From positions 6,674,085 to 6,738,084 of the forward strand of contig JAQFVV010012396.1 of assembly GCA_028023455.1 (NCBI GenBank): a stretch of DNA of 64,000 nt, in the 5' to 3' direction. Origin of the DNA: Epiperipatus broadwayi. Its lineage: Eukaryota; Onychophora; Udeonychophora; Euonychophora; Peripatidae. Under the pieces are notes generated by a model. That model saw only the letters and a program-made list of their open reading frames with translations, did not search any database and was not told the DNA's origin. Every line of letters begins with the position of its first letter. Position 1 is the first letter of the stretch. A program made the position numbers and the translations under genes. Below are positions 38,601-49,382 of this stretch, in pieces.

Positions 38601-39391
38601 CTTTTAAATATACCTTCGAGAAACTTTTCTCTGAAATATATTTAAAACAAGAAATCTTTTAACAATTTTTAAACATATTCAATATTATTTTTAGATAATG
38701 GCTTTTACATATTTTAAATCATATCCTTCTATATAGCACAGATTATATATCCACATACGAAATTACAATATTAAACAACAAAATTAATAATTTACTCTTA
38801 ACTCAAATAATATAATAAACATTTTTAGAAATCTTAAATAATTTTAGGATGCTATAATTTTACTAATCCTATCTAATTATAGCGTTCGTTCGCACGTAAA
38901 TATATAATACTGTTTATACAGACATGAACGAATTTTATATTTATTAACATTTAAATAGGTTCGAACTTAGCACAGATGGAGAGTGTCATTAGGTTTGATG
39001 GTGGAACGGAAAGGGATTGGAGATTTCCGTTTCAATACATAGGGTTACACTGAAGTAATTCCCAAAGATACTCATCGTAAGACACCACATTTGATCATAA
39101 ACTTTCAGTGACTGTGTGCGCCTATACACGTTAAAGCATAATATATATTAACAAACAAAAAAAAACATTAATTGCAACCTTTTGACTTTCTTTTTAATTA
39201 AATACAATTTAATATTATTAATACTTTCGTCGTGTTTAATATATGTGCTATTTCTTTCTGGCAGTGCTTTTATAAGATTTAAAGTATACCGACTTTATGT
39301 AACAGATAAAAATATTTCATTTTGAAAAAAGAAATTTACTCCGGGTATATGTGGTTTTTATTAATAGATCGGCCCAAGTTGGGTGGCCAGT
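35661..39391. other. Interior of the long-LTR element, no coding domain recognised
   Basis: About 3.7 kb. The frames at 36006-36242 (-) and 36548-36745 (-) are short and unlike gag or pol. TGTAAC strings at 36031 and 36109 and a GGTTACA at about 39044-39050, together with a CTCATCGTAAGACACCAC stretch near 39072 that resembles CATCATAAGATACTAC in the LTR, hint that part of the interior is a more diverged relative of the LTR sequence. I could not delimit it. Confidence 0.5.
39371..39389 (-). promoter_or_regulatory. Probable tRNA primer-binding site of the LTR element
   Basis: On the minus strand the LTR ends CGTTACA, then two bases, then TGGCCACCCAACTTGGGCC. A TGG start right after the LTR is the expected form, because it pairs with the CCA end of a tRNA. 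It resembles Lys-type sites (TGGCGCCCAAC...) but with one extra base and several mismatches, so the primer identity is uncertain. The equivalent plus-strand position after 35660 has no such site. Confidence 0.5.
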
Positions 39392-41524
39392 TGTAACGAT
39401 CGGAGAAAACTACAGGATGCCATCTAGGCATTTAAACTTAGAAAAATTTATAAAGTAGGCGAATCGTAAGTCAAAAAATTTTTTTTTATTTTATTTATAT
39501 ATTTTGATATCCGAGTCGTTAGCCCATGTCACTAGCTCAGGGTATAGAGATTTAATAATATAATATCTTATCTAATTATATTTCAATATTAAAAAATAAA
39601 TAAAATAAGCCACTGCCAGTAATTAACATACAAAAATTTATTTACGCACATATATATATAAGATTTAACATTATTATTTTAATATGTTTATTTTAACATT
39701 TAACATTATTTTTACTTTTATTTTAGAATTTAAATTTACATTTTAATTTTTATGCTATTATAAGTTCACACAGAGGGATTTATAAAAGTTGTTTATAAAT
39801 GTTGAGTATAGATCGGTTACATAGATTACCGGCTAAAACATTCCAAAATAAACATAAATGATCAAAATACAAAATCATTGATACCCGTCAATTGCATAGG
39901 GAATACAAGAAACCCACTGGTATTCATCGGTAAGATACCGCAGTGGCACCAATAACTTAAAAGACATCCGAATAAATACATTTTAGATACTCACTGTAAG
40001 GTATCAGTATTTACCCGAATGTCTATATATATTTGACCGAATATGAAAACCAAAAACATAATTAACCGGTAATAAATCCATGCAAGCGACTATAAACAAC
40101 TTAAATTTAATGCATTTTTATTTAGTGTTGAGTATGAATAGACTACATAGATTTGCATTTGAAGATAAAACATTCTATCCCCATTTAACCTTAGGATAAA
40201 ATTCGCAGTCAACCTGGCGTCAATCCATCTGATATATCGATGTATTCAATGTAATACGAATACGGCAACACAAAATAGGTTAAGATAAGACATTGACTCG
40301 TCAGATAGGAATATTACATCTATCTAACGAGAAGAACAATAAAAAAACTCCATAGAAGTGGACTGCGGTCATTTTGCTGACTTACGATCGCATTCCCTAG
40401 GCAAGAGGAAGTGTGCGGCATATACAAGCGATCTGCCCATAGCGAATCTTGCATTACATCTACTAACTACATCAATATATCAATCCAATGACCCAATTCA
40501 ACAACGACATGAATAACCTAAGATTACCTCCCTAATATAACTTTACAAATCTATACAGCCATTCACGCCTGACTTAAGTTTATCATTGATATATTTTAAT
40601 TTATCGGAAAACAGAAATCATAATAAAACTTAAAAAACAAAAAAAAATATAAATAGAAATGATTTTACAAAAGAAATACATCAAATAACATTTTAACTAC
40701 TTTAGTCAGATAGGACATTCTTATATTTATAAATATTGAAAAGTTTAGTATTTAGAGTTCTTTTGTTTAGAAATGTTCATAAATTATTTATATTTAAAGC
40801 TGAGAGTTCAAAAAGTTCTTACGATTTCAAAACGTTCCTTTTATCCATTGCTTGCCGTTAGGAATCCACATTAAATCCCCCGATGATCCTGTTGTCCTCA
40901 GTATAAGAAAAGCGATGTTTCATTTCTTTTTTTTTTTTTTAAACAATTGAAGGGATTGAAGAGTGCGTCTTTTCAATCCTTCTCCTTCAACTCTGCACTA
41001 ACACATATAGTCACATCTCCTCCTTCTAATTAATTAAAACCAAATCCCTTTTTATTTCCAAATTTTTTTCTTTTATACATAACTTTAGGATCCAATGGAC
41101 GTTACGTCATCATTGATGATGATCCTTCCGTTGAGGTCCAATTTCCCCGATGGATTTCTTTCATTGGCCATATCTGTTCCTATTGTTTTCCTATCTGACC
41201 ATTGCTTATACATTTTAGATGCCCAAGGCTAGTTTACTAATTAAAATAATCATTTCCATTTTACAAAAGATTAATTAATCTGTTTTCAAACTTAAACATA
41301 TATTTTTATCTCTAAATCTTTTCTGAAAATTTAGTTTTAAAATACTTTCCCTTTAATAAAGTTTTATTTTAATAATTATTTATCTGTGCGATTTTATATA
41401 TATGCGAGTTTAAGATGATTTTTTTTTATTTTTAATTCTTAAAAAAGTTTTTATTGGCGAACTTTTATTTTTTTTCATGTTTACTAATAAAAAAAACAAT
41501 GTAATGACGTCTGTGCCCGTTACA
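39392..41524 (-). repeat. LTR (probable 5' LTR on the minus strand)
   Basis: This is the partner of 33489-35660, 2133 bp, with the same TGTAACG and CGTTACA ends. It lacks small blocks present in the other LTR, such as several bases near the left end. The right end joins a (TA)n run. Confidence 0.85.
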
Positions 41525-43358
41525 ATATATATATAGTAAACAGTGTAACTGCAAAACAGTTGAATACAGATTACATAATACTTTTAAAATTTTGATAAAT
41601 CTTATTTTCGGCTACATTGATGTAATTTTCCTCATTTCCTGGCAGAACTACAATCATGTTACATTTTAGTTTATATAATTGATTCTACAACCTGTATTCC
41701 AATCTGACTAGTCTAAGATCCTAAGACAAGATTTTTCTTCAGATAGATAGCTCATAACCAACTCAAGTAATCTTCCAATATTAGCCACTATTTAACTATT
41801 TTTAAATGGAAGGTAAACCAAGGATTAAGAAAAAACACTCTTCCAACAAATGATAACTGGAAAGTCTAATGAGAGATAATATGTTTTCATTCATGGCTCC
41901 TCATAAGGATATGTAGGATAGCCTGGTGTGTTTGACTCAGTAAAAAAGGCAAATAGTTAATATAACCATATTTTACTTATAGATAAATATATATATACAA
42001 GCAGTTAAATAAAGCTTTGCATGGTTTGATATAGTGGCAGATTCTGGTGCTCAGCGTCCATGGATTGTACTTAAACTTCTTATGAACTCTCAAGCAATAA
42101 AACTATTAGATTATTATTATTTAATTGCCTTTATGACTATGATATATATTTGATGTATGTGGTGGATATAGTAGATCAAATATTAAAACTTCATAAGTAT
42201 ACAAGTCTTTATGATGAAATGAATATATTAACTAAATATATGTGAGCCTTTAAAACCAAAACATATGGATTATGTCAAATTTATCATAGCCATTATTGTA
42301 TAAAATAGAGACTACATGGTTAATCATTAATACTAATCTTTCTAATAATTAGATCCACTCTTATAAGTCTAGTGCAAATACATTATCTGATCAGTGTTGA
42401 AAGTATGATGAAATTAAAAGATACAGAAAACAAACTTTGGGCTTAATTTATAGGCAGACTATGGAAAGTTATCTATGCAACCCCAATCTGTCCTCCGATT
42501 AATAAGTTTTACTCACACTGCTAGAGTAATTTTATTTGGAACTTAAATGCTAGCTTGACTTGTTATAACAGACTACTCTTCAGTAAACTATATAAAGGAT
42601 GATCTTCTTTAAAAGCTGTTTATATTATAGTAATATATTGAAAATTATTAGTTATATAATTCTTATACATTACCATCAAATAATCTACATACGCTACTGA
42701 TGCAGTATATTCTACATGTATATTTGAGATTCATATAATTTGTACATATATACATGTTAAAACAAAGATTTGTCTGTATACATTTCATGTAGTTAGCACC
42801 TAACATCATTCAGATGTTCACAATTATTGTAAAAATTCTTGGAAATTATGAAAAATAAACTTATGTATTTTATCAAAAATGTAAAACTTAAAAAATTGTT
42901 TTCCAATATTTTTTTTAATTAAATATGCTTAGCACATAAAAATTAAAAATCAAACTGAAACTCATAAACTTAGCAAAAGATTTTGAGAAGAAACAATTTG
43001 TTTTTCCAAAAGTAACTAAAGAATTCTCAGATAACTTAGGTTCGATTTTAACAATTGTTTTTAGTTTTAATTAAACGAAAATAAGTTCTTCATGTCTTAG
43101 TTAATAAATTATTTATGTGTTGATAACAACAATAACAACAATAAAAAAATCACTAAAAATATGAACAAACATCACACTTGATTGAGAATGCAAAATATAT
43201 CTATAAGTGATGGTGTTCTAGATGTATTTTTATATTCGGAATGTCTTTAGAAAAATTTAACTTTATTTAAATAGGCCAGCAACACCTGAAAAAGAGGGGA
43301 GAATAATACCTCTTGTGTATCTTCTAACTTGCTTGATGTGCTATTGTGTGGTATATAT
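41525..43358. other. AT-rich noncoding DNA, nothing recognised
   Basis: Flanking DNA between the long-LTR element and the second family-B unit. No domain, repeat or RNA seen. The minus frame at 43247-43471 overlaps the start of the next element and is not convincing. Confidence 0.55.
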
Positions 43359-44705
43359 TGTACCGGGTCGAACCGCTGAAACCACTTACTTACACGTATA
43401 TAAGTTTTGGCCGATTTCAAACTCCATAATACATTTATAATCTTATAAAGGTTACGTGAACGAACTGGCACGTTCGAGCAAAATGGGAGATCTTATTGAT
43501 AGCTTTAACTATCGACAATGGCCCATCTTGGCTGCTAGATTCAAACCCCTACTATCCAAATACTTTATTTGTTTCGGGGTAAACCCCAGGTGCCAGCTAT
43601 CTATTCAAAAGAATAAACAACGTATTTGGTCAGTAGGCTCATAATCCAGCGCTCGAAACCATCCCATGAACTAGCCCAGTCTAATTTTAATCAGTAACAA
43701 AATTATACAAAATTAGTGGTGGAAAGAGTTAATAAAAGGTTGGTAAAAAGAATTGACTGACAAATAAAGTTTAAGTTTGAAGACATTTTATTTTAATTAA
43801 CATTAATTGAGTTTAAAGATAATTTATTACCAAACATTAATTGACTAAATTTAAACATCTTTATAAATCTGATTTAACACACGCACATTTTTTAAAGTAA
43901 CATTTCTAAACTAGTTTAAATATTCTTGTAGATTTTAATAGTAGAACACTGGTATTTATCTAATTTAACTAATAACACTGATATAATGATCATGCACATA
44001 TTAACTCATATAGCATTCACAAATATAATAATAAAGCATTAATAGCATTTGAAACTTAAACACACATATCAATAGTTCATTTTATGTATGATAGAGTTCA
44101 TATAATTTGAATCTTGAATATTTACGAATTACAGTGGTGGCTACTATGTATAAATGATAATAAATGTTTACCTAGGATTTTTGGAATGTGGATATTGCTT
44201 GTTGTTGGCTGCTTCTGCTGCTTCTGATGGATTATATCTAACCGGTTAGATTTGGACATTTCTCGGAGAGATTTTATGCGAATCCATTGGCTTTATTTGA
44301 AGACAGTTGAACGTTTGACCAGAGGATTTCTGAGTTGTTATGCAGACATTATTTCTCAGGCAGGTTTTGATGATCTTGTTGGACTAAAAAGGCTGAAGTA
44401 CGAGCGTATATTTCCAAAAGCTGCTCAACAATGCATTTTTGTTTCTTGATACATAATAGAAATTGCACAAGACTGTCACTGCAAACTAGACTGAATAAAA
44501 CTGCCCCCTCCCCTCTTTTACTTAATTAATTGTAACTTTTATTTCAAAAACTACTTAGACTTTTAACTTTACGTTCTACGAAAACAAACTACATTTCGTT
44601 TAATAAAGAAACTTGAGATTTTTGTAATTGATTTGTTGATTATTTACTTTAATAATTTTTTTAGATAAAATTATTTTATATATGTGCCAATTTGGCCTTG
44701 GCACA
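43359..44705. mobile_element. LTR-like unit (probable solo LTR), family B copy 2
   Basis: It is 1347 bp, starts TGTACCGGGTCGAACC and ends CCAATTTGGCCTTGGCACA. The first 1.1 kb or so aligns closely with 30242-31967, including blocks around 43477-43560 and 44240-44450. The section before the right end is shorter and different from copy 1. TA repeats with ATAT lie on both sides. The frames at 43456-43644 and 44252-44449 (+) are not kept intact in copy 1, so they are probably not coding. Each copy has its own TA flanks on both sides, so these are two insertions and not the two LTRs of one 14-kb element. Confidence 0.65.
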
Positions 44706-46997
44706 ATATATATAAAATTATAAATCTATCTAATTATTTGCATTAAAATGAGAAAGTAGTAATTATAAACGATGGATATAATATTATCTAAAAAAAAATG
44801 CACAATTACAAAAAATAATTGTACAATATATCTTAGACTAATTTATTATTATAATTATATGCAATCCTGTTTTTATTGTAATAATTATTTTACTATAATT
44901 ATATTTAAAATATATTTTGTTATTTATAACTAGTAGACTGACACATATTCTATTACAATATATACTTTTAACATTTACTACAAATTGATTTCAATAAATA
45001 TTGCTTTCTTAGAGATGTAACAAATTATCTAAAGGAAAAATTATATTAATAGTTGACAACTAATAAAAAAAGTTCCCTTTTATGAGTAATAGTCATGACA
45101 AGAGATGAAATGAAGGTTTGAATACAGACATTATGTCAAACTAACATGTAGGAATTGCTTTTTCTTTGCTATTTAATGATTTAAATATTACTGACACAAA
45201 TCAATTAATTCATAACACTGTTCAAGCTTTTTTTAGTAACCTCTTCTATTCTTCCAAAACACTTTCATAATATTTCTTACTTTAAAAAAAAAATCAATCC
45301 AAGTTTTTAATATTTTTATTAGTATCTTATTTTTTAATAATAAATCTTTTCTCAAAAATTCATACTTCAGAATTTGTATTTCTTATTCATCATTAAAATG
45401 TTAAAATTCTTATATAGAATCTAATATTCCAAAATGACAATTCTTAAATTGGACAATGTGAAGATAAAATAATCTTTTAATATCCCAATGCAGAACAAAG
45501 ATCATATGCAGTACTCATAAGACTTAACAAAACTTTACTGGGTAAAAGGGATTTGAACAGTTTTCCATTCTTTTTGCTATCTACCTAAGAATAGCTATCC
45601 AGATCAATATTGTATGTTTAATAGATTATCTATAAATGGCTACTAAACCTTCTGAACATTTTTTTAAATTTTACTTGATCTGAATTTGATTCTCAATCAT
45701 ATACATGGCAGGTATATGAGCTACCATTATGCTCTGGAACTCTATAATATATGCTGTAATGATCTTTTAAATATTGTAAAAAAAAACAAAAGTAAAACTG
45801 ATAAATAAGTAAAGAATGTTATTAATTTACAGATGTTTTCATATATATATAATTGCATATAAAATTTTCTGCCTGAATTAGTTTAAAATGCCTGGGCAAC
45901 TATGTATTATAATTAACTAAGCCTACTTAATTGATGGTAATAGACTGCTATTGTTTATTATCATTTTATTCTAGTATCTATCATTTATAAATGCATCAAA
46001 TTCAAATTAGATATGAACCTTATCTCTCTTAATTTTGTTTAAAAAATAATAATTTCATCCAAACTATAACAATAACAGAACTCTAACATAAAATAATATA
46101 AATTAAAACACAAGCATGTTAAATTTATGTAATTCACAATAGCCTTAAAAACGAATCACATGAATATTTAAAAAATCTTAACTGTATACACTTACAAATT
46201 ATGGGGAGGGGGGGGATAGACTTTTACATATCATTTCACATAAAGTAGAAAAATATATTTTAAGTCAAACCAACTTATAATAACTTGATTTATTATAATT
46301 TTAATTTTTAACCAATTATAAAAATTAAAAACTTTTTATGCATACTATTTTATTAGTTTTCCTATTCATAAAACTTGAATTTTCTACTGATTTCATTTAC
46401 AATTGTTTGCAAATATTTTCATTTAAAATTGAATTTCATGATCTTTTTTATTTGAGGTTAATTAATTAAACAATAATTTTTATTGTTGATTTGAAAATTA
46501 TAAAATAATCTAAATATTATGTCAACAACACAGATATTTATTTGAATTTATTGAGATTAATCAACAAAATGTTTAGTTATATATGTATATTATTAAATAA
46601 TGTATACTTTATATTATTAAAGTAGTACATATAATTAAAATAACAAAATTATATTTATCTATATGTGACACTTAATATGTAATTAATCATTTTTTTTACC
46701 TTTATATGTAATTAATCATTTTTTAACTTTCATAAGCATTTGAATTAGTAAATTATAATTTATTGTAAACTTATTTTTCTCTTCAAATTGTATTTTTAAA
46801 TCTTACAAAAAATGAATTGCTACTTATCGTTTTATAAATATAAATTTAAAATGGGGTGTGTGTTGCAATGCAGTGATAGTTTAGAATACAAATTTAAAGC
46901 ATACTTACCTATTAGTCAAGTAATGAAATTTTAGTCTTCATTAAACTCATTATGATTATCTATAACTGCTAAATATTTGATAGTACATTTTATTTAA
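44706..46997. other. AT-rich noncoding DNA, nothing recognised
   Basis: About 2.3 kb of A/T-rich DNA. A G-rich run, GGGGAGGGGGGGGA, occurs near 46203. No gene or repeat family recognised. Confidence 0.6.
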
Positions 46998-47243
46998 TTA
47001 ACTAATAACTGAAATAAGGCTTATTATATACCTATACCAATATATGTAATGTATAGGATATATGAGCACAGACTTTCACATGACCCCACCACCTTCCACT
47101 CTATCTTATAACACTGATACACTTGAACACATATGTCGAAAAGATAAATAATCATCAATATACGTCTTTCATGCTAAATCAGCAATCAACAGTAAATCCA
47201 GATTATCATCTCTACACATATATGCAATAAATGCTCAGATATA
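46998..47243 (+). repeat. Direct repeat block, copy A (partner 47468-47721)
   Basis: Similarity to the partner runs from AACTGAAATA to ATATATATTAAGA at about 85-90% by eye. Shared blocks include CCAGATTATCATCTCTACAC and AAAGATAAATAATCA. It is noncoding. Confidence 0.8.
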
Positions 47244-47467
47244 TATTAAGATAGCCAATCTTCATACTTTAATGAACGGAATTCAATCCACTCCACACTC
47301 CAACTCTTCAACTGTCCATCCAATTGAAAATCTGATGGTGGAACGCTCAAAGGCCACCCTGAGGCTGAAATTCTTGTAACACCATTGTTGACTTAAAATC
47401 AATCTGACCCCTCATGTAGAGGACATAATCCACTTAATACATATACAAGGGATGGGCAGACATCTCT

Positions 47468-47721
47468 ACTATGTAATAACTGAAATACATGCTTATCATA
47501 TACCTGTATCAATATATGTAATACATGGAGTATATGCACACAGACTTTCACCCTACCCATCACTCACCACTTTATCTCATATTACTGATACACTTAAACA
47601 CATATATGTTGAAAAGATAAATAATCACCAATACACATATTTCATGCTAAACCAGCAATTATCAGTTGTTCCAGATTATCATCTCTACACATATATACAA
47701 TAAGTGCTCAGATATATATTA
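47468..47721 (+). repeat. Direct repeat block, copy B (partner 46998-47243)
   Basis: This is the second copy, offset by about 470 bp. About 225 bp of less AT-rich unrelated sequence (47244-47467) separates the copies. The 83-codon frame at 47452-47703 is closed in copy A, so it is not a conserved gene. This could be a two-unit tandem array of about 470 bp with one spacer kept, or two insertions of one repeat. Confidence 0.8.
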
Positions 47722-47805
47722 AGAATTTAACTTTCTAAGATAAGTTTTTGATAATCTCTAGAGTATTTTTATATCCAGGATACACTCCTTATTAACTTCT
47801 AGCTA

Positions 47806-47885
47806 CTACAGACCTACTGTGTGTTTTAAAGACAGCCATCTTTTACCACAGACCTACTGTGTATTTTAAAGATAGCCATCCTTTG
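47806..47885 (+). repeat. Tandem duplication, two 40-bp units
   Basis: The units at 47806-47845 and 47846-47885 share ACAGACCTACTGTGT, TTTTAAAGA and AGCCATC blocks, with a handful of transitions between them. Confidence 0.9.
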
Positions 47886-49257
47886 CCACATAAATAAATT
47901 GACATTAATACAGAGAGTGAAATAATTTACAATTTTGTTTAAAATGATTTTTTAAATCTTTGAAAGTTAAATTTATTTATTTAAATAAATAAAACTTACT
48001 ATTAAATATTTAGCAATCATAAATAATCATAAGTAATGATGACTAAAATTTCACCACCGGACTAATATATAAGTTAACAAATTAAGTACCCCCCCCCCAT
48101 CCTTATTAAAGAAGCAATATTATAAAAAGTATAGCATTGTTAAGATTCTAATAGGATTAAACTTAAATCAAACCAACAAATCATCCTGCTTACATGGTAT
48201 AACATTCAATTTTGAATAGTTCTTTTCACATGATGATTCCAAAAAATATCATTCTTTCACTCATTTCTTTTGTTTGTACCACAATTTTGGCAAAATCTCT
48301 TAAAGCAAATAAAAATTCATCACCTTCGCTTTATGTTAGTTGTTACAAATCATTTCAAATAATTATGTAAAATCTGTTGATTTAATCAATTTGGTATATT
48401 TTTTTTTGGTTTTTACAAATGTAACTAATAGTAGGTGTTTTCAGCAAGTCATAAATTGTTTTGCTGTCTGACATAAATAATAAAATACTAGTACATCAGT
48501 ACTTAACTGTTTATTTTATTCTTTAAAGTATGTTTATAACACAATAATATATTATACTTAAGTTTATGAATACTAATAGCATAATTTTTCATTTGAAAAA
48601 TTTTAATAACTATCAAAGACATTCAAATCTTATTTTAAACTTTCCAATTCAAAATTGTTCTTCAATAAAAAATGTCACAAAAAAATAAATACTACATTTA
48701 TTTTGGCCATCATGGAAACAAAATTATTACTGCACGATACAATCAGAGCTTTTTTTAAAAAATAGCAATTCCAGTTTTGCAAGATCTTGAACTAAGTGCA
48801 ATATTCCTCCTCTGCAATTTCCTCTTATTTTTATCTTTCTTAGCTTATTACTTTAAGAAAAAAATGGGTGAGGGTGGGAGGGGATGGTAGAATCACTTTA
48901 TTAACTTTTTACCATACATTTCACATAATTATGTAGTGTTCATTGAGAATGTTTTTAGACACAGAAATTTTACTTCCAGAAAATATATATTAAAAAAAGA
49001 TAATTTTAATTAATAAATACTATTAAAAAGCTAACAATTTTACTTAAAGACTGTGAAAAAAAAAAAAAATTAGTAATTTTTTACTTATTATTATAAAGAT
49101 ATTGCACACATATAAAAACAAATATTTTACATAATATATAAGACATATTGTAAATGTTTAAGCAACAAACATTAACATTAATAATCATTATTTAATATTT
49201 TATTTTTAATAAGACAAAAAAATAAAAACTAATCAGAAAATTGATTATTTTGATTGT
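47886..49257. other. AT-rich noncoding DNA, nothing recognised
   Basis: No coding or repeat family recognised. A run of nine to ten C lies near 48090, and a G-rich GGGTGAGGGTGGGAGGGGAT lies near 48866. Confidence 0.6.
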
Positions 49258-49272
49258 AAAGATGCTGTACCA

Positions 49273-49367
49273 GTCAAGCATTGGTGGTCGAGTGGCCAGC
49301 ACAGCTGCCTTACAAGCAGTTGTCATGGGTTCGTTTCCCAGCCCGATGCTTTGACACATGAAAAAAA
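49273..49367 (+). mobile_element. tRNA-derived SINE, best-preserved copy
   Basis: A 95-bp unit is flanked by an exact 15-bp duplication, AAAGATGCTGTACCA, at 49258-49272 and 49368-49382, with a run of ten A at the 3' end. It folds as a nearly complete tRNA. The acceptor stem is AGCATTG (49277-49283) with CGATGCT (49344-49350). An A-box-like TGGTCGAGTGG lies at about 49284-49295. The anticodon stem is GCTGC/GCAGT with loop CTTACAA, putting TAC at the anticodon position (Val-like). The B box is GGTTCGTTTCC (49328-49338). Only TTGACACATG separates the tRNA part from the A tail, which is unusually short for a SINE. Confidence 0.93.
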
Positions 49368-49382
49368 AAAGATGCTGTACCA

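Larger units (their letters stand above)
33489..41524 (-). mobile_element. 8-kb LTR element with ~2.1-kb LTRs and noncoding interior (LARD-like)
   Basis: Two direct repeats, 33489-35660 and 39392-41524, share TGTAACG at the left end and CGTTACA at the right end. They are about 94-95% identical by eye, with scattered indels. The flanks are (TA)n on both sides with ATAT at the joins. The 3.7-kb interior contains no recognisable gag, protease, RT, RNase H or integrase. A TGG-initiated primer-binding-like site at 39371-39389, read on the minus strand two bases after the LTR, sets the probable orientation. Large noncoding LTR elements of this kind are known as LARDs and depend on proteins from other elements. 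LTR divergence suggests an old but not ancient insertion. Confidence 0.8.

Noticed and set aside
30242-44705. The two family-B units as the two LTRs of one 14-kb element with the other LTR element nested inside
   Set aside because: Each unit is flanked on both sides by TA repeats with ATAT at the joins, as expected of two separate insertions.
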